Shown here: positions 52,337-61,100 of the stretch, piece after piece
Layout: each line of letters begins with the position of its first letter
Numbering within the stretch: the stretch's first letter is position 1
Assembly: GCF_000722545.1 (NCBI RefSeq)
Contig: NZ_JNVM01000016.1
Location: forward strand, 239,802 to 303,801
Direction of reading: 5' to 3'
Length of the DNA stretch: 64,000 nt
Source of the DNA: Paenibacillus tyrphae
Lineage (GTDB): Bacteria; Bacillota; Bacilli; Paenibacillales; NBRC-103111
Translations under genes and position numbers: made by a program
The notes under the pieces: generated by a model
Seen by the model: only the letters and a program-made list of their open reading frames with translations
What the model was told of the DNA's origin: nothing
Database searches by the model: none

Positions 52337-54730
52337 TTGTCCAAGGCCAAAAAAATACTTCTGTTCTCTTTATCCGGTGTTCTGGCGTTAGGGGTCGTCG
52401 CAAGCGGAGGCGGCTATTGGTTTGTCCGCCATGCTCTCGCGAAGACTGACGGCGAGCTGAGCACGGGCGTAGCCAAGTCGGTGTCCGTCGTAAGGGACGA
52501 TTATGGGATTCCGCACATTTACGCTTCGAACGAGCGCGATTTAATGTTTGCGCAAGGGTATGTCCATGCTCAGGACCGCCTCTGGCAGATGGAGCTGTCG
52601 CGTCGTTCCGTCAGAGGAACGCTGGCCGAAGTGTTCGGCGAAGCCTTGCTGCCGCAGGATCGGTTTAACCGTACGATCGGGTTCAGACGAATGGCAGACG
52701 AACTGCTTCCGAAGCTGGACGAACGGACCAAGGAAGCGCTGCAAGCCTATGCAGACGGCGTCAACGCGTTTCGCGAAACGGGTCCGCTTCCGATCGAGTA
52801 TACGTTGACCGGCGCCGCTTTTGAACCATGGCAGATCAGCGATTCGATCGCTATCGGCAAGTATATGGCATGGTACCTGGGCGATAATGCCATCACCGAG
52901 CTGTTCGTGAGTTCGTCCTTGAAGAAGCTCGGTATCGACAAAACGCAATCGCTCTTCCCAGGGATCAAGCTGGTGGAAGAGGGAGCCGTTTCTCTGAAGG
53001 ACGGGGACGCGCGGAAGCTTACGAACCTGCTGCACGCATCGCGCATGTACGGCATTCCCGGCGAAGGGCTCGGCAGCAACAATTGGGTCGTCGCCGGAAG
53101 CAAGAGCGTAACCGGCAAGCCGCTGCTCGCAAACGATATGCATCTGCAACTGGGCGCGCCTTCGATTTTTTATCAAAATCAATTGACCGTCTCCGAGCAG
53201 TATAGTGTAACCGGCGTGATTTTCCCGGGGCTGCCCGGTGTCGTAGCAGGACATAACGAGCATGTCGCCTGGGGCTTTACCAATTTAAACCCTGACGTGC
53301 AGGACCTGTACATCGAGAAGCCGAACCCCAATAATCCGCATCAATTCGAATATGCGGGCCGTTACGAAGATGCCATGGTAATTGAGGAAACGTTTCGCGT
53401 CAAGGGAAGGCCCGAGCCCGTTCGAGGCGAGACGGTGATTACCCGGCACGGCCCCATTATTACGGACATCGTTAAGGAAATCGGTTTGTCGGCAAAGTCC
53501 GAACAGTCTCTTGCCCTCAAATGGACCGCCTACGACACCGGACCAGCCAACGAGATTACCGCTTGGCTCATGATGAACAAAGCCAAAAACCGCGATGATT
53601 TTGAAAAAGCGATGCGTCTATTTGCCGCGCCCGCCCAGAACATCGTCTATGCGGACGATCAAGGGAACATTGGCTGGCGGGCGAACGGACGAATTCCGAT
53701 CCGCGGCAAGGGGAACGGCATGCAGCCGGTGCCCGGCTGGACCGACGAGTACGAATGGAAATCGTACATTCCATGGGAGGAGCTGCCGCACGCCTGGAAT
53801 CCTCCGGAAGGCTACATCGCTACCGCCAACAACCGTGTGGTCGATGACAAGTATCCGTACTTTATCACCTACAACTGGGCCGAATCGTACCGCGCCGACC
53901 GGATTAAGGAGATGCTGCAGGAGAAAGCGCGGTTGACGCTTCAAGACATGCAGCGCATGCAAGGGGACTGGAAAAACCTGCAGGCGGCCCAGTATCGGGA
54001 TATTTGGCTGCCCATTTTGAAACGCGGCTCCTGGAATTCATCCCAGCAGCAGGCGCTGCGCACGCTGGAGGAATGGATGCGGGATCCGTTCGACGCCCCC
54101 GATCAGGTCGGTCCGTCCATATTCCACATTACGCTGGATAAGACGATGCAGAAGCTGTTCGAGCCGCAGCTTGGATCGGCGCTCTATGCGGATTTCCAGA
54201 GAACCGGATTGACCGTGAACGCGGTAAACGAACTATTCGCAGGCAAAAACAAGAAATGGCTGGAAGGCACCGGGAGCACGGTTGAGCAAGCGCTCCTCGA
54301 AGGCTTCGGGGAGGCCCTGCGCCTCTTGGAGCAGGAGCTTGGCGACAGACAGGAGAAATGGTTGTGGGGGGCGATTCATAAGCTGACGTTGGAGCATCCG
54401 CTCGGCGCTATAAAACCGCTTAATCTGATGTTTAACGACGGTCCGTACCCGTACGGCGGAAGCAGCGTTACCGTTGGCGCCGCCTCTTATTCGCGAAAGC
54501 ATTGGCCCTACAAGGTCGTTGTCGGGGCACCGTGGCGCTTTACGGCCGACCTCTCCAGCTTGAAAGCATCGGAGGAGATCATGATCATGGGGGCCTCCGG
54601 TCAGCTCGGGAGCGCGCATTATTCGGATCAAACCTCGATGTGGCTCACAGGGCGCTACAAAACGATGTATTTCGATGAGGCGGATGTTGCGGCCCATACG
54701 AAAGCGACGCTTGCCCTCCGTCCGCACTAG
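52337..54730 (+). CDS. Penicillin acylase-family Ntn hydrolase
   Basis: A 797-residue precursor that is cut autocatalytically into alpha and beta chains. A signal anchor covers residues about 7-30. The beta-chain nucleophile is Ser247 in GEGLGSNNWVVAG, the usual SNNW. KPLLANDMHLQLGAP and GLPGVVAGHNEHVAWGFTN follow as in all family members, and a conserved Asn-Arg pair is in ATANNRVVDDKYPYF. TTG start after AAAGGGGGAGG. Substrates in the family range from penicillins to acyl-homoserine lactones and acylated peptides such as pyoverdine precursor (PvdQ). Next plus-strand gene is the NRPS. Confidence 0.92.
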   Translation: MSKAKKILLFSLSGVLALGVVASGGGYWFVRHALAKTDGELSTGVAKSVSVVRDDYGIPHIYASNERDLMFAQGYVHAQDRLWQMELSRRSVRGTLAEVFGEALLPQDRFNRTIGFRRMADELLPKLDERTKEALQAYADGVNAFRETGPLPIEYTLTGAAFEPWQISDSIAIGKYMAWYLGDNAITELFVSSSLKKLGIDKTQSLFPGIKLVEEGAVSLKDGDARKLTNLLHASRMYGIPGEGLGSNNWVVAGSKSVTGKPLLANDMHLQLGAPSIFYQNQLTVSEQYSVTGVIFPGLPGVVAGHNEHVAWGFTNLNPDVQDLYIEKPNPNNPHQFEYAGRYEDAMVIEETFRVKGRPEPVRGETVITRHGPIITDIVKEIGLSAKSEQSLALKWTAYDTGPANEITAWLMMNKAKNRDDFEKAMRLFAAPAQNIVYADDQGNIGWRANGRIPIRGKGNGMQPVPGWTDEYEWKSYIPWEELPHAWNPPEGYIATANNRVVDDKYPYFITYNWAESYRADRIKEMLQEKARLTLQDMQRMQGDWKNLQAAQYRDIWLPILKRGSWNSSQQQALRTLEEWMRDPFDAPDQVGPSIFHITLDKTMQKLFEPQLGSALYADFQRTGLTVNAVNELFAGKNKKWLEGTGSTVEQALLEGFGEALRLLEQELGDRQEKWLWGAIHKLTLEHPLGAIKPLNLMFNDGPYPYGGSSVTVGAASYSRKHWPYKVVVGAPWRFTADLSSLKASEEIMIMGASGQLGSAHYSDQTSMWLTGRYKTMYFDEADVAAHTKATLALRPH

Positions 54731-54749
54731 GGGAGGGGGCAAGTTGAGG

Positions 54750-54790
54750 AGCATTTCTAACCGCGATCGCAGTTGGGGATGCTTTTTCTT
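54750..54790 (+). terminator. Terminator after the acylase gene
   Basis: AGCAT (54750-54754) pairs with ATGCT (54779-54783) with an inner AACCGCGATCGCAGTT helix, followed by TTTTTCTTTT. The acylase and NRPS are therefore probably separate transcripts. Confidence 0.65.
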
Positions 54791-55145
54791 TTGACAAAAG
54801 AAAAGGCAATGCGGATGATCGACTCGTGTCCGGACGGAACGAATATCGGCAGGCGCCGCATTTCTCAGGTGTCGCTTCGCGCTGTTGCGAGAGGGCTGAT
54901 CAGGGCCTAGGAATGTTGGTTAGCGAATGAGAAAATTTACATATAAAGACTAATATACTAAAATATAATCATTAAATTATTATATGGTATTAATGATAAA
55001 ATTTTAAGTAGTGTCCAGTTTCTTGGATCTCCAGAACTTAAAGCGGGAAGAAGGCTATCCTTGTAATGTTTTTTTATTTTTTTAATGGATAAATCTAGTA
55101 AATCTTGAACTGGTAAACTAATAACATTCAAAGGAGCTACGGAAC
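54791..55145. other. AT-rich upstream region of the NRPS gene
   Basis: No gene is seen. From about 54935 the sequence is strongly AT-rich with a TATAAT at 54964-54969, poly-T tracts near 55065-55085, and AAAGGAG (55130-55136) as ribosome binding site. Such regions before Bacillota NRPS operons commonly bind AbrB or CodY; that is inference. Confidence 0.5.
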
Positions 55146-58100
55146 TTGAGTACGAATACGATCAAACTCTTTCATTTAACTCATGCGCAGCGAAGAATAT
55201 GGTATACGGAATTGCTGTACCCGAACACGACGACATGCGTTCTTTCCGGAACGGCTGTCATCCGAGGGAATATCGATCTTCACGTTTTACGGCAGGCCAT
55301 TGATTTGGTTATTCAACAGAACGAAGCTTTTCGAATCAAATTAACGCAGGAAAATGGCGAACCGATGCAATATATCGAGCCCCATATGTATAAAGAAATC
55401 GAGTTTTTGGATTTCTCCGAATACAATCATGCGGCGCGTGCGGAGGAATGGCTGGGCCGCCATAATCGAACGCCAATGGAACTGCTTCATTCGGATTTAT
55501 ATCAGTTTGTTATTTTTAAATTAAGCGATGAACACTATTGGTACAATTTAAAAATGCATCATATTGTATCCGACGGCATATCGATGAATCTCATTGGCAA
55601 CCAAGTTGCGGAAAATTATGTAGCCTTGAAGAAAGGAGCTTTATCCGCAAGGGAGGAAAAAAACTCATACATCGACTACATAAGCGCGGAACGGCAATAT
55701 GAGGAATCCGAGCGCTTCCAAAAAGACAAAGCGTATTGGATGGACAAGTTCCAATCGCTATCCGAGGTTGCGAGTCTTAAGTCCTACAACCCCTTGGTGA
55801 CAAGCACAGCTGCCGAAAGAAAGAGCTTGATCATTAACGATGATCTTTATCGTAATCTGACGGTATTTTCCCAGCAAAACAAAATAAGCGTGCTTACTTT
55901 CTTTATGTCTACCGTTTACATTTACATGCATAAAGTAACGAACCGGAACGATATCGCAATTGGAACCATCTATGCAAACCGAACAACGAAGAAAGAAAAA
56001 GATACGATCGGGATGTTTGCGAGCACCGTAGCGACAAAAATTTTCGTTGACCCCGAGCTGGACCTGCTTTCATTTCTTCAAAGGGTAGCCAAGGAACAGA
56101 GCGCCAACCTGCGCCATCAAAAGTATCCGTACAATCAATTGATTCAGGATCTGCGGGAGAAGCATAACAACAAAGACATTCAACGTTTGTTCGGTATTGC
56201 AGTAGAGTACCAGCCCATGCGTTTTCTCGAATACGATCAGATAAGCACGCAAAGCAAAATAGATTTTTCCGGACATGAAGGCAATGACTTCGTACTCCAT
56301 ATCAAAGAAATGTTAAATGAGCAGCATATCGTGCTCGATGTGCATTATCGAACGCATCTTTTTGAAGAAAAAGAAGTGCAGCGTATCCAGCAGCAGTTGC
56401 TGACGATCGCAGAGCATATGATTCGTTGTCCGTTTGATAAAATAGCCGAGGTATCTCTGATTAACGACGATGAAAAAAATACGATATTGACCGTGTTCAA
56501 CGACACTTGGGCGGACTATCCGAGGGAGAAAACGATCCACGGGTTGTTTGAAGAGCAGGCGGAGCGCGCGCCGGAGCAGGTTGCGGTTGTCTTCGAGGAC
56601 GAGAAGCTGACGTACCGCGAGCTGAACGAGAAGGCGAATCGGCTCGCGCGGACGCTGCGTGCGGAAGGGGTGCGGCCGGATCAGCCGGTCGTCATTATGA
56701 CCGAGCGTTCTCTGGACATGATCGTCGGGATCTTGGGGATTTTAAAAGCCGGAGGAGCATACGTGCCGATCGATCCGGAGTATCCGGAGGAACGCATCCG
56801 CTATATGCTGGAGGATTCGGGAACGAAGACGCTTGTGCTGCAGCGCCGTTTTATGGACCGCGTTTCCTTTGCGGGCGCGCTTGTCATGTTGGATGACGAG
56901 CGGCTCGACCGGGAGGACGGATCGAACCTGGAGCCGGCTGTCGGACCGAACCATTTGGCCTATGTCATCTACACCTCGGGAACAACCGGCAAGCCGAAAG
57001 GCGTTATGGTAGAGCACGGCAGCATAGCAAACACGGTTCAATGGAAGACGGCAAGCTACCGGTTTTCGGAGGAAGATCGTGCGCTGATGTGGACTCCTTT
57101 TGTTTTTGATCCGTTTATAACGCACTTTTTTGGTCCCGTGGTGTCGGGCTCGACAGTGTACATGCTTAATGATGAAGCGAGCAAAGACCCGATGGTCATC
57201 AAAAAGACGATCGTACAGCAAAAGATCACGCATCTGCAAGGTTCGCCAAGCTTTTTGTGGCCGATCTTGGAAACGATGGAGCCGCAAGAGCTGTATTCGG
57301 TGAAAAGTGTGGTGGCTGGAGGAGAGAAGTTGGCTCCGGCACTGATTCAGAAGCTCATGGAGATGAAGGCATCCATCGAAATTTGCAATGAATACGGCCC
57401 AACGGAGAACAGCGTGGTCTCTACCAGGCTGTCGATCACGGATGCTGCTCAGGAAATTACGATAGGAAAGCCTATCGCCAATACGGTTGCCTATATTTTG
57501 AGCAAAGAAGATCAGCTCCAGCCAGTTGGGATACCGGGCGAGCTGTGTGTGGCGGGAGCCGGGCTCGCGCGAGGCTACCTAAACCGTCCGGAGCTGACGG
57601 CGGAGAAGTTTATCGACAATCCGTTCGTTCCCGGGGCACGGATGTATCGAACAGGCGACTTGGCAAGGTGGCTGCCGGACGGCAATATCGAATACTTGGG
57701 ACGAATCGACCATCAGGTCAAAATCCGCGGCCACCGCATCGAGCTTGGCGAGGTGGAAGCGCATCTGCTCAAGGCAGCTTCCGTTCTGGAAGCCGTCGTG
57801 TTTGCGCGGGAAGACGAAGCCGGGCAAAAGCAGCTATGCGCATACTACGTAGCGGACCGGGAGCTGACGGCGGGCGAACTGAGAAGAGCGCTGTCGCGGG
57901 AGATGCCGGGTTACATGGTTCCTTCGTATTTTGTGCAGCTTGCACAGATGCCGCTGACGCCCAACGGGAAGATCGACCACCGGGCCTTGCCGGCTCCAGA
58001 GGGAGGGACGCAAACTGGGATCGACTACGTCGCGGCCCGCACCCCAATGGAAGAGCGGTTGGAACAAATCTGGAAAAAGGTGCTCGGACTTCCGAAGGTC

Positions 58101-61100
58101 GGCATCAAAGACAATTTCTTTGAGATCGGCGGACATTCGCTGCGTGCAACGACGCTGGTGGCCCACCTGCACAAGGAGCTGGATATCGAGATGTCGCTGA
58201 GGGAGGTGTTCCAGTATCCGACGATCGAGCAAATGGCAGAAGCGGTCACGGGCCGGGAGCAGAGCGCCTATGCGTCCATCCCGATGGTAGAGAAGAGCGC
58301 GTATTATCCGGTCTCTTCCGCGCAAAAGCGGCTGTACATTTTGAGCCAGCTGGAAGGTGGGGAGCTCAGCTACAACATGCCGGGCGCCATGACGGTAGAA
58401 GGGGTGCTGGACCGGAAGCGGCTGGAGGAGGCGTTCAGGAAGCTGATCGCGCGCCACGATACTCTGCGGACGGGCTTCGAACTGGTGAACGGCGAGCCGG
58501 TGCAGCGCATACACGAGACGGTACAATTCGCGGTGGAGTTCGCGCAGGTGAGCGGGGAAGAAGCGGAAGCCCACGTTCGGGAGTTTGTGCGGCCATTCGA
58601 TCTTCGTCAGGCGCCATTGCTGCGGGTCGGGCTGATCGAACTGAAGCCGGACCGCCATCTGCTGCTGGTTGACATGCATCATATCATTTCCGACGGGGCG
58701 TCGATGGGAATTCTGGTGAAGGAATTTATCCGACTGTACGAAGGAGACGAGCTGCCGCCGCTGCGGATTCAGTATAAGGATTATGCGGCATGGCAGCAAG
58801 GGGAAGTTCAAAGCAGGCGTTTGCGCAAGCAGGAAGCGTATTGGCTGGAAATGTTCCGCGGGAACATCCCGGTGCTCGATCTGCCGACGGATTACAAAAG
58901 GCCTTCGATCCGAAGCTTTAAGGGGAGCACGCTCGAATTTGTGCTGGACAAGCAAAAGAGCGAAGGATTAAGACAGCTCGCGACGCAAACCGGGTCGACC
59001 TTGTTTATGGTGCTGTTGGCAGCTTATACGACCTTGCTTTCCAAATACAGCGGGCAGGAAGATATGGTCGTAGGGACGCCGATCGCGGGAAGACCGCATG
59101 CGGATTTGGAGCCGATACTCGGGATGTTTGTGAACACATTAGCTATCCGGAATGCTCCGGCTGGGGAGAAGACGTTCCGCGACTATGTGCAGGAAGTCAA
59201 AGAGAGTGCGCTCAGAGCCTATGAAAATCAGGACTACCCGTTTGAGGAACTGGTCGATAAGCTGGATGTAGCCAGAGATATGAGCCGCAATGCTTTGTTT
59301 GACACGATGTTTGTCCTGCAAAACACGGAGCAGGAGGAGCTGGACATCGAAGGGTTGGAATTCCGCCCGTATGCGAACAAGCATAACGTGTCCAAGTTCG
59401 AATTGACCTTCAATGTGACGGAGGAAGCAGACTCGCTTGTTTGCAGCATTGAGTACGCGAGCACGCTGTTCAAGCAAGAAACCATCCTGCGGATGGCAGA
59501 GCATTTTACGCAGCTTGTCGAGAAGATGATTCATGACCCGAATGCGAAGCTATCGTCCATCGAGATTCTGACCGCACAGGAGAAGGCGCAAATTGTAGAG
59601 GAGTTCAACGATACGGCATGGCCGTATCTTGTGGATATGACGATCCACGGGCTGTTCGAACAGGTGGCGGCCGGGATGCCGGAGCAGGAGGCGGTTGTGT
59701 TCCAGGATCAGCGGCTCACGTACCGCGAGCTGAACGAACGGGCGAATCGCCTGGCGCGCACGCTTCGAGCCAAGGGCTTGCAGGCCGAGCAACTGGTTGC
59801 GATTATGAGCGAGCGCTCCATCGAAATGATCGTCGCCGTGCTCGCCGTCATGAAGGCGGGCGGCGCGTATGTGCCGGTCGACCCGGAATACCCGGAGAAA
59901 CGCATCTGCTACATGCTCGAAGATTCCGGCGCACGGCTGCTGCTTGTCCAGTCGCACTTGCGGGATCGCGCAGCGTTCGACGGCGAAGCGCTCCTGCTGG
60001 ACGATGATCAGACGTATAGCGACGACGGCTCGAATCTGGGGCTGGCTGTCGATCCGCAGCAGCTGGCGTATGTCATCTACACGTCGGGCACGACCGGGAA
60101 TCCGAAAGGTGTGATGGTCGAGCATCAGGGCGTGTGTAACTTCAAGTTCTTCTGCGAAAATACCCTGCAGATCGGCAAGCAGGATCGCATCGTACAGTTT
60201 GCCAGCTTTTCGTTTGACGCGTCGTGCTCGGAAATCATCATGAGCTTATTTTTCGGGGCGATGCTGTATGTGCCGGATGCTTCGGTCATTTTGGATCATC
60301 ATTTGTTCGAGCAGTACGTCCGGGACAACGGAATAACGGTGGCGACCTTGCCTCCGACCTATGCCGTGTACTTGAACCCGGCGCATGTTCCGAGCCTAAA
60401 AACGCTGATCACGGCCGGCTCCGCTTCCTCCGCCGAGCTGGTGGGGCAGTGGAAGGATCACGTACGCTATATCAACAATTACGGCCCGACGGAGGATTCC
60501 ATTTGCTCGACCACTTGGGTCTATTCGCAGGACATGGCGATGGAAACATCGGTGCCGATCGGCCGTCCGATAGCCAACCATCAGGTGTATATTCTCGATG
60601 CGCAGAACAGGCTGGCGCCCATCGGGGTGGCGGGAGAGCTCTGCGTGAGCGGGATCGGGCTGGCTAGGGGCTACTTGAACCGTCCCGAACTGACGGCAGA
60701 GAAATTCGTGCCGGTTCCGTTTGCGCCGGAGAAGCGGATGTACCGGACAGGGGACCTGGCGCGCTGGCTGCCGGACGGAAACATCGAATACTTGGGCCGG
60801 ATCGACCATCAGGTCAAAATTCGCGGCTATCGCATCGAGCTTGGCGAGGTGGAAGCGCATCTGCTCAAGGCAGCTTCCGTTCTGGAAGCCATCGTGTTTG
60901 CGCGGGAAGACGAAGCCGGGCAAAAGCAGTTATGCGCATACTACGTAGCGGACCGGGAGCTGACGGCGGGCGAACTGAGAAGAGCGCTGTCGCGGGAGAT
61001 GCCGGGTTACATGGTTCCTTCGTATTTTGTGCAGCTTGCGCAGATGCCGCTGACGCCCAACGGGAAGATCGACCACCGGGCCTTGCCGGCTCCGGAGGGA

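Noticed and set aside
54757..54768. GCGATCGC palindrome as a regulatory or HIP1-like site
   Set aside because: It lies in the loop-proximal part of the terminator after the acylase gene, which explains the symmetry.
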